DNA of 64,000 nt from Prevotellaceae bacterium. Its GTDB lineage: Bacteria; Bacteroidota; Bacteroidia; Bacteroidales; Bacteroidaceae. Below, one piece after another: positions 52,010 to 61,546 of the stretch (positions are counted from its first letter, which is position 1; the number at the start of each line of letters is the position of its first letter). The stretch covers positions 1-64,000 of the forward strand of contig JAQYET010000094.1 in the NCBI GenBank assembly GCA_028723525.1. Reading direction: 5' to 3'. The position numbers and the translations under genes were made by a program. The notes under the pieces were generated by a model. The model searched no databases. It had not been told where the DNA came from and saw nothing but the letters and a program-made list of their open reading frames with translations.

Positions 52010-52315
52010 CTCTTCAACTCCCTTCCGGAAGTGCATTTCTCTAAATGCGGTGCAAAGGTAATGCTTTTTTTTAAATGCCGCAAACTTTTTACACTTTTTT
52101 TTATTTTAGTTCTTCATTGCAATACTTTTGCCGCATCATCAATATCATTTGATAAAATAAAATCGCCGAAATTGCAAAGTAAAATCGCCGGTTTTGCATA
52201 GCAAATTCGGCGATTTTGGTCGGTAAATTCGGCGAAATCATACCACCATAGATATTCTTTCGCGCTATATAAGTATATTTTTATCCTTATTGTCAGGCAC
52301 TTCCGGGCAAGAAGG
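52010..52315. other. Intergenic region between tRNA operon and nspC
   Basis: No gene seen. The tRNA promoter should be just right of 52010 on the minus strand. Array D lies at 52159-52239; the remaining bases show nothing else. Confidence 0.55.
52159..52239. repeat. 22-bp-period palindromic array, copy D (4 units)
   Basis: Units start at 52159, 52181, 52203 and 52225, exactly 22 bp apart: AAAATCGCCGAAATT, AAAATCGCCGGTTTT, AAATTCGGCGATTTT, AAATTCGGCGAAATC. Spacers: gcaaagt, gcatagc, ggtcggt. Slightly more diverged than copies A and B. Confidence 0.88.
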
Positions 52316-53464
52316 TCAGTCCATGCGGTCTCTGTAATCTTCATAAGAATACTCTCGAAGCATCACCAACTCGCCCTCGCATGTGAGCATGGCGATTGAC
52401 GGGTGGGTAATTCCGTTGAACATACATGTCTTTACCGTTGTATAATGAAGCATATCTTCGAAGATTATGTTTTCGCCCACCTGCAGCTCATGGTCGAAAC
52501 GCCACGTTCCCATGAAGTCTCCACTGAGACAACTGTTCCCTCCGAGACGATATGCCTCCGCGGTGTTTGCAATCTCCGCACCGCGCACATTCGGCATGTA
52601 TGGCATTTCAAGACAGTCGGGCATGTGACACGTAAAACTTACGTTGAGAATAGCCGTGCGTATGCCTTTGTCTTCAACCAAGTCCACCACTTGCGACACC
52701 AGCGTTCCTGTCTGCCATGCGAATGCGCTCCCGGGTTCGAGTATTATCTTCAGCCAAGGGTAACGCTCGTGCAGCCCATTTAAGATATTAACAAGGTGTG
52801 CTACGTCGTAATCCTCGCGTGTCATTAGGTGTCCGCCACCGAGATTGAGCCATTTCAGTTGGTCAAACCAAGCCGAGAACTTTGACTCTATATGCACGAG
52901 GGTGCGCTCAAGCACGTCTGCCCCACTCTCGCAATGGCAGTGGCAATGAAACCCTTCAATGTTTTCCGGCAAGCTCTGTGGCAACTTGTCTGCCGACAAA
53001 CCGAACCGCGTACCGGGCGAACAGGGATTATAAAGTTCAGTGCCCACCTCCGAATATTCCGGATTAACACGTATGCCGAGGCTCAAATCCTTGTTCGCTG
53101 ACAATGCCCTGCTGCCAAATCTCTCATATTGCGATAGGGAGTTGAATGTCAGATGGTCTGAACAGCGTGCTATCTCGTCTATCTCATAGTCTGTGTAAGC
53201 CGGTGAAAAAGTGTGCGCCAGACAGCCGAACTCCTCACGAGCCAGCCGCGCTTCGTACAGCGAACTTGCGGTAGTGGCAGAAATATATTCCTTGAATATC
53301 GGGAATGTCTTCCACAGTGCGTAGGCCTTGAAGGCAAGAATAATCTCCACATCGGCTTCTCGCGCCACTCCGGCAATGAGTTCGAGATTATGCCTTAGCC
53401 GTTCTTCCTCAATGATATAGCACGGACGGTCTATTCCCTTGAATGTAGTTTTGTCTATCTTCAT
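52316..53464 (-). CDS. nspC: Carboxynorspermidine decarboxylase
   Basis: 382 residues from ATG 53464 (a longer frame from 53491 adds nine unconserved residues before the conserved start). PLP-dependent, fold III: the Lys in IILAFKAYALW (about 40-47) binds PLP; LNLGGGHLMTREDYD and EPGSAFAWQTG form the phosphate site; C-terminal GGNSCLSGDFMG holds the active-site Cys and Asp. It makes spermidine or norspermidine from the carboxy form. The partner dehydrogenase is not in the window. Confidence 0.92.
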   Translation of the reverse strand: MKIDKTTFKGIDRPCYIIEEERLRHNLELIAGVAREADVEIILAFKAYALWKTFPIFKEYISATTASSLYEARLAREEFGCLAHTFSPAYTDYEIDEIARCSDHLTFNSLSQYERFGSRALSANKDLSLGIRVNPEYSEVGTELYNPCSPGTRFGLSADKLPQSLPENIEGFHCHCHCESGADVLERTLVHIESKFSAWFDQLKWLNLGGGHLMTREDYDVAHLVNILNGLHERYPWLKIILEPGSAFAWQTGTLVSQVVDLVEDKGIRTAILNVSFTCHMPDCLEMPYMPNVRGAEIANTAEAYRLGGNSCLSGDFMGTWRFDHELQVGENIIFEDMLHYTTVKTCMFNGITHPSIAMLTCEGELVMLREYSYEDYRDRMD

Positions 53465-53488
53465 CGATTTATATTGTATAACCGATTG

Positions 53489-53496
53489 CAAAGATA
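53489..53496 (-). promoter_or_regulatory. -7 element upstream of nspC
   Basis: TATCTTTG on the minus strand, 25 bases before the ATG; no clear -33 match. It supports the start at 53464, since the longer frame would begin within it. Confidence 0.5.
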
Positions 53497-53535
53497 TGAA
53501 TTAAAAATTAGAAAATCAGTAAGCGGATAATAAAA

Positions 53536-53565
53536 AAACTCCTTCGGGAAGTGCCGAAGGAGTTT
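53536..53565 (-). terminator. Terminator of the rubrerythrin gene
   Basis: A perfect 12-bp stem AAACTCCTTCGG / CCGAAGGAGTTT with a 6-base loop, 8 bases past the stop. Read on the minus strand it is followed by TTTTATTATCC. Confidence 0.85.
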
Positions 53566-53572
53566 GTGTTGC

Positions 53573-54127
53573 TTACTTGAAATAGCGTTTGTAGAGACCT
53601 TCGAAGCCTGCGCAGTGGCGTGCCTCGTCTTTTGCCATCTCGTGAACGGTGTCGTGTGTGGCATCCATTCCGGCAGCTTTCGCATTTCGTGCGATGCGGA
53701 ACTTATCTTCACAGGCACCGCGCTCTGCTGCTATGCGTGCCTCAAGATTGCTCTTGGTGTCTTTCAGTACATCGCCCAGCAACTCTGCAAACTTGCTTGC
53801 GTGTTCAGCCTCTTCAAAGGCATATCTCTTGAAAGCTTCTGCTATCTCAGGATAACCTTCGCGGTCTGCCTGACGGCTCATTGCCAGATACATACCGACT
53901 TCACCACATTCGCCATTGAAATGGCTGTTCAAGTCTTTTATCATCTCTTCGTTTGCGCCTTCCTTGCGGGCTGCGCCTATTTCGTGAACCGTGGCAAATG
54001 CTTCTTCAACACCTTCTACCATTTCCTTAAACTTGCTTGCCGGTGCCTTGCATACGGGGCACTTCTCCGGAGCCTCTTCACCTTCATGGATATATCCACA
54101 AACGGTGCAAATAAACTTTTTCTTCAT
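53573..54127 (-). CDS. Rubrerythrin with N-terminal rubredoxin domain
   Basis: 184 residues from ATG 54127. The rubredoxin-like iron site ([21 protein letters not shown], Cys at about 7, 10, 23 and 26) is N-terminal and the ferritin-like diiron domain ([45 protein letters not shown]) follows. This is the reverse-rubrerythrin order. It reduces hydrogen peroxide, protecting an anaerobe. Own terminator downstream, so a single-gene unit. Confidence 0.92.
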   Translation of the reverse strand: MKKKFICTVCGYIHEGEEAPEKCPVCKAPASKFKEMVEGVEEAFATVHEIGAARKEGANEEMIKDLNSHFNGECGEVGMYLAMSRQADREGYPEIAEAFKRYAFEEAEHASKFAELLGDVLKDTKSNLEARIAAERGACEDKFRIARNAKAAGMDATHDTVHEMAKDEARHCAGFEGLYKRYFK

Positions 54128-54220
54128 AATGTTTAGTAAATTAAATAAGTTAAAGTCATAAAAATGACCATACACAATATAATATAATGCCTTTAGGCAA
54201 AAATCTCTTGGTGGTATCCG

Positions 54221-55582
54221 TCAGGACACCATTTCCACAAGTTCTTCGGGGGTGATGAGCTTCTGCTCGCCCGTAAGCATATCCTTGAGCATCACCTTCC
54301 CGTCTTTAATCTCGTCTTCGCCTGCAATGGCAACGAAAGGAATGTGCTTGGCATTTGCGTATGCCATCTGTTTCTTCATCTTCACGGGGTCCGGGTATAT
54401 CTCGGTTGACACCCCTGCATTGCGTACCATTGCAGCAATCGGCAGGCTATATTCCGTCTCTTTCTCTCCAAAGTTGATGAAAAGAAGTCGCGTGGAGTCA
54501 ACCGCTTCTTTGGGATAGAGGTCGAGTTGGTTGAGAACATCGAATATGCGGTCGGCTCCGAAGGATATACCGACGCCGCTAACTCCCGGCATTCCGAATA
54601 TGCCTGTGAGGTTATCATATCGTCCTCCGCCTGTAATGCTGCCGATTTGTACGTCAAGAGCCTTCACCTCGAATATTGCTCCGGTGTAGTAGTTCAGTCC
54701 TCTGGCGAGCGTAAGGTCGAGTTCTATCTCATTCTTCAGTCCGCATTTCTTCAGAGTTTCAAGTATGAAAACTGTTTCTTTTACGCCCTGCATACCGACC
54801 TCTGATGTTGCAAGCACATCGGATATGGTATGCAACTTCTCATCGTTTGAGCCGGACAGAGAGATGATAGGCTGAAGTTTTTCTATCGCGTCATTGCTGA
54901 TACCAGCCTCTGCAAGCTCTTTGTTCACTGCGTCAAGTCCTATTTTGTCGAGCTTGTCCATAACCACCGTTATGTCGATGATTTTCTCCGGCTCTCCTAT
55001 TACTTCCGCAATACCGGAAAGTATCTTGCGATTGTTGATTTTTATCGCCACTCTTACGCCGAAGCGTGAGAACACTGTGTCTATGATTTGCATCAACTCT
55101 ATCTCGTTGAGCAGTGAGTCGGAGCCTACAATATCTGCGTCGCACTGATAGAACTCGCGATACCTGCCCTTCTGAGGGCGGTCAGCACGCCACACCGGTT
55201 GTATCTGATAACGCTTGAACGGCATTTGGAGTTCGTCTCTGTGCATTACCACATATCGTGCAAATGGCACGGTAAGGTCGTAACGAAGACCTTTTTCGCA
55301 AATTTTCGATGCTATGCGAGGCGCGTTGTTTTCGTGGAGTTCTTCCTCCGATACCTTGCTCAGGAAGTCTCCGCTGTTCAATATCTTGAATAGAAGTTTG
55401 TCTCCCTCCTCACCGTATTTGCCCATAAGCGTCTGCAATGTCTCCATTGCCGGCGTTTCTATTTGCCTGAAACCATACAAGGCGTACACATCCTTTATGG
55501 TGTTGAAGATATAGTTACGTTTCGACATCTCTATCGGAGAGAAGTCGCGTGTACCCTTTGGAATACTTGGTTTGTTCGCCAT
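54221..55582 (-). CDS. hisS: Histidyl-tRNA synthetase
   Basis: 453 residues, class II synthetase. Motif 1 region around [14 protein letters not shown], motif 2 [26 protein letters not shown], the His-binding [14 protein letters not shown] and motif 3 GISFGADRI are all present; the C-terminal anticodon-binding domain starts near 355. It begins right before purA's stop with 0 spacing (55582/55583), so both come from one transcript. Confidence 0.95.
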   Translation of the reverse strand: MANKPSIPKGTRDFSPIEMSKRNYIFNTIKDVYALYGFRQIETPAMETLQTLMGKYGEEGDKLLFKILNSGDFLSKVSEEELHENNAPRIASKICEKGLRYDLTVPFARYVVMHRDELQMPFKRYQIQPVWRADRPQKGRYREFYQCDADIVGSDSLLNEIELMQIIDTVFSRFGVRVAIKINNRKILSGIAEVIGEPEKIIDITVVMDKLDKIGLDAVNKELAEAGISNDAIEKLQPIISLSGSNDEKLHTISDVLATSEVGMQGVKETVFILETLKKCGLKNEIELDLTLARGLNYYTGAIFEVKALDVQIGSITGGGRYDNLTGIFGMPGVSGVGISFGADRIFDVLNQLDLYPKEAVDSTRLLFINFGEKETEYSLPIAAMVRNAGVSTEIYPDPVKMKKQMAYANAKHIPFVAIAGEDEIKDGKVMLKDMLTGEQKLITPEELVEMVS

Positions 55583-56857
55583 TTATTTTCTAACTATTGT
55601 CTGGTCACGATCCGGACCGATTGATATTATCCTTATCGGGGTTTCAAGTTCTTTCTCAAGGAAGTCGATGTAGTTGCAGAACTCTTTCGGGAATTGCTCT
55701 TCTGAGGTAAATTTCGTCATGTCGGTTTTCCACCCCGGCAGTTCCTTATATATCGGTTCGATGTCTTTCTCGATACTATAGGGGAAGTGGTCGGTCTCTT
55801 TTCCGTTCTGTTTGTATGCCACACATGCCTTTATAGTGTCGAAACTGTCAAGCACATCACTCTTCATCATTATCAGTTGTGTCACTCCATTCACGGCGAT
55901 TGCGTAACGCAGTGCCACGAGGTCTATCCACCCGCAACGACGCTCACGCCCTGTCACGGCTCCATATTCGTGTCCCAAATCCCGCAGTTTGTCGCCTGTC
56001 TCGTCGAAAAGTTCCGTCGGGAACGGTCCTGCTCCTACGCGAGTGCAGTATGCTTTCATAATTCCGAACACCTCACCGATTTTGTTCGGTCCTATACCAA
56101 GTCCGGTGCAAGCCCCGGCGCAGACCGTATTTGATGAAGTAACGAATGGGTAACTTCCGAAATCCACGTCGAGCATAGTGCCTTGTGCGCCCTCACAAAG
56201 TATGCTGTTGCCATTCTTCAGCATCTTGTTAATCTCGTACTCGGAGTCGATTATGCGGAATTGTTTCATATATTCTATGCCTTCCATCCACTCCTTTTCT
56301 ATGTCACAGATGTCGTAGTCTGTATAGTTAAGCGAAGCAAGCATCTTCTCATGACGTGCTTTATGGGCTGCATATTTCTCCTCGAAGTTCTCGAATATGT
56401 CACCGACACGCAGTCCGTTGCGGCTGATTTTGTCGGTATAGGTCGGACCGATACCTTTTCCGGTTGTGCCCACCTTACTGTTTCCTTTTGCAACTTCATA
56501 CGCAGCATCAAGCAATCTGTGTGTAGGCATTATGAGATGAGCCTTTTTAGATATGCAAAGACGTTCCATGAGACAGTGACCGTGCTTCTCAAGTTCTTTT
56601 GCCTCATTCATGAACAAGTCCGGCGCAAGTACCACTCCGTTGCCAATGATATTGATTTTTCCGCCTTGGAATATTCCTGATGGGATGCTCCTAAGAACGT
56701 ATTTCTCTCCATCAAACTCAAGAGTGTGCCCGGCATTGGGACCTCCTTGAAAGCGAGCGATGACATCATAGTTCGGCGTCAGCACGTCAACAACCTTTCC
56801 TTTACCCTCATCGCCCCACTGAAGACCGAGCAAGACATCAACTTTTCCTGATTTCAT
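55583..56857 (-). CDS. purA: Adenylosuccinate synthetase
   Basis: 424 residues. P-loop GLQWGDEGKGKVVDVL (about 11-26) is the family mark; GPNAGHT (about 40-46), VGTTGKGIGPTY and the C-terminal SIGPDRDQT follow. It joins IMP and aspartate with GTP in AMP synthesis. Its start overlaps the Fur-family stop by four bases, so fur-purA-hisS form a coupled operon. Confidence 0.95.
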   Translation of the reverse strand: MKSGKVDVLLGLQWGDEGKGKVVDVLTPNYDVIARFQGGPNAGHTLEFDGEKYVLRSIPSGIFQGGKINIIGNGVVLAPDLFMNEAKELEKHGHCLMERLCISKKAHLIMPTHRLLDAAYEVAKGNSKVGTTGKGIGPTYTDKISRNGLRVGDIFENFEEKYAAHKARHEKMLASLNYTDYDICDIEKEWMEGIEYMKQFRIIDSEYEINKMLKNGNSILCEGAQGTMLDVDFGSYPFVTSSNTVCAGACTGLGIGPNKIGEVFGIMKAYCTRVGAGPFPTELFDETGDKLRDLGHEYGAVTGRERRCGWIDLVALRYAIAVNGVTQLIMMKSDVLDSFDTIKACVAYKQNGKETDHFPYSIEKDIEPIYKELPGWKTDMTKFTSEEQFPKEFCNYIDFLEKELETPIRIISIGPDRDQTIVRK

Positions 56858-57366
56858 TTCTTATCGTGTTTTATGTTTATACGTCTGCAAACAACTCCGT
56901 TGCGAGTTGCTTTCTTATGTCCTTTCTGCTGTTTTGCTGCGCAGGAGCTGCACATCCCATAAACGTAGAGGGAGAAACTTTCCATGTTGAAACGCTTGAA
57001 TTTCATGTTACCAACAGCAGAAAGCACCTCATCGGAAGCTATGTTTGTAATCTTTCCGCACGAGGTGCATATCTGATGGCAGTGATTATTTCGCGAATAC
57101 ACTGCCTCATACCTAATTCCCTGACTCAACCTGTGGCACGCAATCAATCGCAACTCCTGAAATAACTTCAGCGAATTGTATATCGTAGCGCGGCTTACCG
57201 GGAAGCCATAACCTTCGAGAATATGCCTAAGTTCCTCTATAGTGAACAATGTGTCGAGACTGTATGCTGCATCAAGCACAGCGAACCGCTCTACAGTCTT
57301 TCGCATATTGTTTTGTTCAAGATATTTGGCAAGGGCATTTCTTGCCTCAAGTTTTGCTTTTTTCAT
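56854..57366 (-). CDS. Fur family transcriptional regulator
   Basis: 170 residues from ATG 57366. A winged helix (about 10-80, with VSRATIYNSLKLFQELRLI) and a dimer/metal domain with HCHQICTSCGKI and CSSCAAKQQ giving the CxxC pairs for structural zinc. The sensing metal or peroxide cannot be told. The C-terminus is basic (KGHKKATRNGVVCRRINIKHDKK), longer than usual. Promoter at 57392-57422. Confidence 0.9.
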   Translation of the reverse strand: MKKAKLEARNALAKYLEQNNMRKTVERFAVLDAAYSLDTLFTIEELRHILEGYGFPVSRATIYNSLKLFQELRLIACHRLSQGIRYEAVYSRNNHCHQICTSCGKITNIASDEVLSAVGNMKFKRFNMESFSLYVYGMCSSCAAKQQKGHKKATRNGVVCRRINIKHDKK

Positions 57367-57391
57367 TTCGCACCGAGAAACTTTGTATGTG

Positions 57392-57422
57392 CAAAAATAC
57401 AACAAATCTCAGATATGACAAA
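57392..57422 (-). promoter_or_regulatory. Promoter of the fur-purA-hisS operon
   Basis: Minus strand TTTG (57422-57419), 19-base spacer, TATTTTTG (57399-57392): full match, about 26 bases before the ATG at 57366. Confidence 0.7.
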
Positions 57423-57451
57423 ACATTTTATAAACTTTTATATTTCCTATA

Positions 57452-58060
57452 TCAGTCGAAATTGTCATGGTTTAAAAGCGGCATTGCCAATTTCTCTTCC
57501 CTTTCACCGAGTCCAGCATATCTCTGCAGACATACAAAGGCGGCATGCTTCACAGCCAGACTTGTGTCGTGTAACGCTACTTGCACTTGGTCGAGAAACT
57601 CATCTTCTGCCCTGTCGCTAAGTCCTCCATACTTCAAAAACAGTCGCGAAAGCACGTGATAGCCGCAGACTTCATACAATTCTTTGTCTGACGAAATCCA
57701 TTCAAACGCTTTTTGTGAAGCATAAGGCAGATGTTGGAACAGATTGAAAGCCAGCTGTTCCGCTATCTCAGGCGACGAATTCTGTTCCATCCAAATGTCA
57801 ACCACCTCCGGAAGTATTACTTCTGCAGGCATGATTATGGTCGCGAGGATTTTACATTCTCTTATATCTTCTTTCCAAAGGGCTATTGCGAGGTCATAGT
57901 CCTTGCCATATTCCTTTGCCATACTTCTGAGGTCATTCAATGATACACCCCAGTTTATATGATACGAAAGCCCTTTCTCGCGCATAGAACGAGAGGTTTC
58001 GCCGTTCATTCTCAATCGGAACGATTGCTTTATTTGTTTTAACTTGTCTGAAGTATCCAT
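57452..58060 (-). CDS. AlkD-like HEAT-repeat protein (DNA alkylation repair family)
   Basis: 202 residues, all helical. HEAT-like repeats with AlkD-style spacing (INWGVSLNDLRSMAKEYGKDYDLAIALWKED, CKILATIIM, LAFNLFQHLPYASQKAFEWI). It is shorter than AlkD and than the gene at 33103-33873 and belongs to a second branch; whether it has glycosylase activity is not clear. It lies 14 bases after the M49 peptidase gene and may be co-transcribed with it. Confidence 0.78.
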   Translation of the reverse strand: MDTSDKLKQIKQSFRLRMNGETSRSMREKGLSYHINWGVSLNDLRSMAKEYGKDYDLAIALWKEDIRECKILATIIMPAEVILPEVVDIWMEQNSSPEIAEQLAFNLFQHLPYASQKAFEWISSDKELYEVCGYHVLSRLFLKYGGLSDRAEDEFLDQVQVALHDTSLAVKHAAFVCLQRYAGLGEREEKLAMPLLNHDNFD

Positions 58061-58073
58061 AAAAAAAACTTGA

Positions 58074-60032
58074 TTAAATCAACGTACCATACTGCCTTCC
58101 GTATCTCAGCATTTGGTCGGTGTAACTCTCCGTGTAGTCGAGTTCAATGTCAATAATCTCCCCCTTGCCATCAAGTACGGGAGACATCACAGGGTTAAGG
58201 AAGCCCTTATATGGCGCGAGGTCGAGGCGTTCGTATCTTTCAAGTATCTCGAAATGAATTTCCGGGTCAACCTTAACGGCGTATCTTTCCACGATATTCC
58301 TTGCTGCGGCATAGTCTCCTTCGCTCTTTATTCGCTGAATTTCTGCCAACAGTATTGCAAAAAGGTCGCGCAGGGCAGAATAGTCATCTATTGCAACGAA
58401 CAGTTTGCCGTCTTTTCTTGTCAGCCTTATTGCCTTTCCGTTCTCATAACACCAATGTGCAATGAGGGCACGGTTGCGCATGTGCGCCTCCTCAATGTTG
58501 TTTCCGGGCTTTATTCTGGTGAGTTGCGTCAACAGACCGTTCATGATATACGTGTAATATTGACTCTTGTAGGCTTCTCGGTCGGGAACAAGTCCGAGTT
58601 CTACAAGTTTCTCATCCGCGATGTAATACAGCGCAAAAAGGTCGGCGCGAGCCTCTTCTATCGTATTACCATACGCCTTTAATGAGTCAGGATCCACCCC
58701 CGGCAACAGTCTTCCGCTGCCATGTCCGAGACATTCGTGCAAGTCGGTATGCAAATCATCACATACATCACCGTATTTTTCGATAAGAGCAATCGTATCG
58801 TTGTCAATGACAAACTCCTCCTTAAACCCGTTCCCACGGGCTGCTTTGTTATAAGCATCTGTCAGGTTGCCTATTGTCACGCTCTTACTACCGTGTTCTG
58901 CCCTTATCCAGTCGGCATTGGGAAGGTTTATGCCTATTGCAGTTGATGGATATTCATCACCGCCAAGCATAGCCGCACATACCACATTTGCCGTTACGCC
59001 GCTCACCTTCTCTTTCCTGAAACGAGGGTCGATGGGACTGTTATCTTCAAACCATTGCGCGTTGTTGCTTATGGTCTGAGTGCGCTTCGTGGCTTCTTTA
59101 TCCTTATATTCAACGATGCCTTCCCATGAACCTTTTAGTCCGAGAGGGTCGCCATAGACCTCTATAAAACCATTAACGAAATCCACTTGGGCTTCATGTT
59201 CTGCAACCCATTCTATGCAATATTTGTTGAAATCCTTCAAGTCACCACTTTTGTAGTAACCGATAAGTGTTTCTATGTATTCCTTTTGGTTCTCATTTTC
59301 AGCCACATCAGCCGCCTTTGAGAGCCAATGGACAATATGGCGTATGCACTTGCCGTACATGCCGGTTTCTTTCCAGACCTGTTCTTTTATCTCTCCGTTC
59401 TCTTTTATAAGTTTTGAATTCAGTCCGTATGAAATCGGTTCGCTGTCATTAGAGTTGTCGTTCTTATTTTTGTTATAGAAGTCTTCAACCTCCTGCTGTG
59501 TGACATTCTCGTAAAAGTTGCATGCAGAAGAGGCAACCACGTCTTCTCCTTCTGCCTTGTTCACCCTTTTCGGCAGCACTTCGTGGACAAACATCACGCC
59601 TCGCAGCATGACGAACAAGTCTTCCGCACTCTGACCGTCGGTCAAAGGAAGCATTTCCTTGTCGGCAGCGAGCAGTGCAGACTTGAAAAACTCTTCAGAG
59701 AATGAGGGTATAAACTTCTCGCAACCATAGTGATGATAGATACCGTTCGAGAACCAAACCCTTTTCAGATATGTCACAAGCGACTTGAAATCTTCGCTTT
59801 CCCTGTCGCCCTTGTAAGTGAGATAAACGGCTTCAAGTGTTTTTCTTATGATGAGGTTGTATTTACCGAACTGGTCGAAAGTTATGTCCCTTCCATAAAT
59901 GGTTGCTTCCGAGAGGTAATACACCAACTTCTTTTGCTGTAGAGAAAGATTTTCAAAACCGTTCAAACGATAACGCAGCAGTTGCAAGTCGGCAAACCTT
60001 TCGTCGGTATAACAGAAGTTTTCCTTATCCAT
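58074..60032 (-). CDS. Dipeptidyl peptidase III-like metallopeptidase (family M49)
   Basis: 652 residues from ATG 60032; longer frames up to 60122 overlap the regulator gene and add unconserved sequence. Zinc motif HECLGH (about residue 432) with the second glutamate motif EEARAD (about 461) are diagnostic of M49. No signal peptide, so cytosolic. It clips dipeptides from the N-terminus of short peptides. It follows the AraC-type regulator. Confidence 0.9.
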   Translation of the reverse strand: MDKENFCYTDERFADLQLLRYRLNGFENLSLQQKKLVYYLSEATIYGRDITFDQFGKYNLIIRKTLEAVYLTYKGDRESEDFKSLVTYLKRVWFSNGIYHHYGCEKFIPSFSEEFFKSALLAADKEMLPLTDGQSAEDLFVMLRGVMFVHEVLPKRVNKAEGEDVVASSACNFYENVTQQEVEDFYNKNKNDNSNDSEPISYGLNSKLIKENGEIKEQVWKETGMYGKCIRHIVHWLSKAADVAENENQKEYIETLIGYYKSGDLKDFNKYCIEWVAEHEAQVDFVNGFIEVYGDPLGLKGSWEGIVEYKDKEATKRTQTISNNAQWFEDNSPIDPRFRKEKVSGVTANVVCAAMLGGDEYPSTAIGINLPNADWIRAEHGSKSVTIGNLTDAYNKAARGNGFKEEFVIDNDTIALIEKYGDVCDDLHTDLHECLGHGSGRLLPGVDPDSLKAYGNTIEEARADLFALYYIADEKLVELGLVPDREAYKSQYYTYIMNGLLTQLTRIKPGNNIEEAHMRNRALIAHWCYENGKAIRLTRKDGKLFVAIDDYSALRDLFAILLAEIQRIKSEGDYAAARNIVERYAVKVDPEIHFEILERYERLDLAPYKGFLNPVMSPVLDGKGEIIDIELDYTESYTDQMLRYGRQYGTLI

Positions 60033-60093
60033 ATTGTCCTGATTTTGCAGATTAACGGAAAGAGTTGACTGTCGGCAAACAGTACTTAGAGAT

Positions 60094-60561
60094 TTACTTC
60101 TTCCGGCTTTTAGCCTTGGCATGCTTCAGGTAAGAAGTAGTTTCCCCACTCTCCAACTTCGCAAGTTTGTATTCCCTTGGCGTAAGTCCTGTTATTTTAT
60201 AAAAGGAGGCATAGAAAGACTGCCTGTTTGAGAAGCCCACCAGCGAACTGGCATCCTCCATATTCATCTTGCGGTATTTAGGATCGGCGAGCACAATTTT
60301 TGCTTCCTCTATCCTGTATTTATTCACAAGCGATGTGTAGTTCATGCCAAATCTTACGTTAACCACCGCCGAGATATACCTTGTATTGGTTCCCAAATCC
60401 TGCGCAAGCTTCTTGGCAGAGTACTCTTTGTCAAGATACTTCTTCTGTATGCAGATTATCTCATAAATCTTTTTTTCCAATCCGTCCATTATAACCGGAT
60501 TGATTAAATTGCGATACGTTGCATTCTTTTCTACCTTCTCCTTGATATTATACTTAGTCAT
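60094..60561 (-). CDS. AraC-type helix-turn-helix transcriptional regulator
   Basis: 155 residues. The C-terminal two-thirds is an AraC DNA-binding domain: YSAKKLAQDLGTNTRYISAVVN for the first helix-turn-helix and DASSLVGFSNRQSFYASFYKITGLTPREYK for the second. Lacks a ligand-binding domain, so its signal is unknown. The C-terminus is basic. Its promoter at 60593-60624 abuts ATATTTAAACG, a motif repeated twice more upstream, which may be its own binding site. Confidence 0.85.
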   Translation of the reverse strand: MTKYNIKEKVEKNATYRNLINPVIMDGLEKKIYEIICIQKKYLDKEYSAKKLAQDLGTNTRYISAVVNVRFGMNYTSLVNKYRIEEAKIVLADPKYRKMNMEDASSLVGFSNRQSFYASFYKITGLTPREYKLAKLESGETTSYLKHAKAKSRKK

Positions 60562-60581
60562 ATTTAAAAATTTTTCCCCGA

Positions 60582-60696
60582 ATATTTAAACGCAAATGTA
60601 GTTAAAATATCAATAAGTGGCAAAAATGTCACATCGCTTTTAATAAAATTTATACAATCAACGTTTAAATTGTACGGTTTCACGTATATTTAAACG
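60582..60696. promoter_or_regulatory. Three copies of an ATATTTAAACG motif
   Basis: ATATTTAAACG at 60582-60592 and 60686-60696, and the inverted CGTTTAAAT at 60662-60670. The first touches the -7 element of the AraC-type gene; the other two form an inverted pair about 15 bases apart. Candidate operator sites. Confidence 0.45.
60593..60624 (-). promoter_or_regulatory. Promoter of the AraC-type regulator
   Basis: Minus strand TTTG (60624-60621), 20-base spacer, TACATTTG (60600-60593): full consensus match, 32 bases before the ATG. Confidence 0.7.
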
Positions 60697-60734
60697 GAAG
60701 ATTGGGAAATATGCATTATCTTGACAGCACGCTG

Positions 60735-61007
60735 TCACTCCGCTACTATGCCCAGCGACACCCACTGCCCGGCAAGCGTTTTGGAGTCGGCAAGAGCCGT
60801 TGGCATATCCACGTCATATTCCTCCATAAGCAATCGGGCGAGGTCTTCCACCGAGAAAGACTCCATATCTTGAGCCTTTTTCCACAAATATGCCGACGAC
60901 TCGTTAAGACTTATTATGTTGCTGAAGTCGATATTTTCCTTTCCTTCTGCCACGATTATATACTCCCCACACACATCACGTAGCGTAAAACCTTTCTTTA
61001 TCTTCAT
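60735..61007 (-). CDS. PqqD family protein
   Basis: 90 residues. Fits the PqqD/RiPP-recognition fold: an opening beta hairpin (GFTLRDVCGEYIIVAEGKENIDFSNIISLN), then SSAYLWKKAQDMESFSVEDLARLLMEEYDVD and a final helix. PqqD-like proteins bind leader peptides and hand them to modifying enzymes. It is the last gene of a cluster with an S24/S26-type peptidase and an HPr-kinase-like protein. No precursor peptide was found next to it. Confidence 0.85.
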   Translation of the reverse strand: MKIKKGFTLRDVCGEYIIVAEGKENIDFSNIISLNESSAYLWKKAQDMESFSVEDLARLLMEEYDVDMPTALADSKTLAGQWVSLGIVAE

Positions 61008-61051
61008 AATAATTACTTTATTGATTTAACTTTGTATTATTATAACAATAT

Positions 61052-61546
61052 TCATTTCTTACCATTTACCGGGAAAAGCTTCAACCATATTCTGCGGTGA
61101 AAAGCAAGGAGATACCTCCTTATGGGCGACAAGCGCATCCACAAATAAGAATAAATATGCCATTTTGTTCCGTCTGTATAGTCAAGTGTGGTTCTGCCCT
61201 TACGGTAGAAGCCTATCACCGCTCCCTTCACGTCGCCTATTTTGCAATATTCGTTAGAAATGTTTCCGTCGCCTCGCAGCACCACATCATCGCCATCGAT
61301 TTTAATTATACGGTGAAGCACGAAGTGGAGCGGTTCAATCTCTGCCAGCACAGGGTCTCCCACCTTGATGTTTACCGGTTTGGTAAGCAACGCTTTGTCA
61401 CGACCATCCTCAAGGAACGGTCGCATGCTAAATCCTTTCAACAGCAAAGTGACGGTGTGCCCCTCGTCAAGCAGCCTTATAATTTCCGGAATAAGAACAG
61501 CATTGCTTAACTGTTTTTCTACTACTTTGATATTTCCCTGTGACAT
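61052..61546 (-). CDS. S24/S26 family peptidase (signal-peptidase-like)
   Basis: 164 residues. The motif GFSMRPFLEDG (about 38-48) contains the likely nucleophile Ser40, as in S24/S26 peptidases; LHRIIKIDGDDVVLRGDGN is the second family box, with Arg where signal peptidases often have Lys. No N-terminal membrane anchor; a basic, aromatic C-terminus. It overlaps the HPr-kinase-like gene by 25 bases. In this context it may cut a leader peptide. Start could also be a little later. Confidence 0.82.
   Translation of the reverse strand: MSQGNIKVVEKQLSNAVLIPEIIRLLDEGHTVTLLLKGFSMRPFLEDGRDKALLTKPVNIKVGDPVLAEIEPLHFVLHRIIKIDGDDVVLRGDGNISNEYCKIGDVKGAVIGFYRKGRTTLDYTDGTKWHIYSYLWMRLSPIRRYLLAFHRRIWLKLFPVNGKK

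Noticed and set aside
60033..60122. Extended M49 peptidase start at 60122
   Set aside because: The extra 30 residues overlap the regulator gene and are not conserved-looking.
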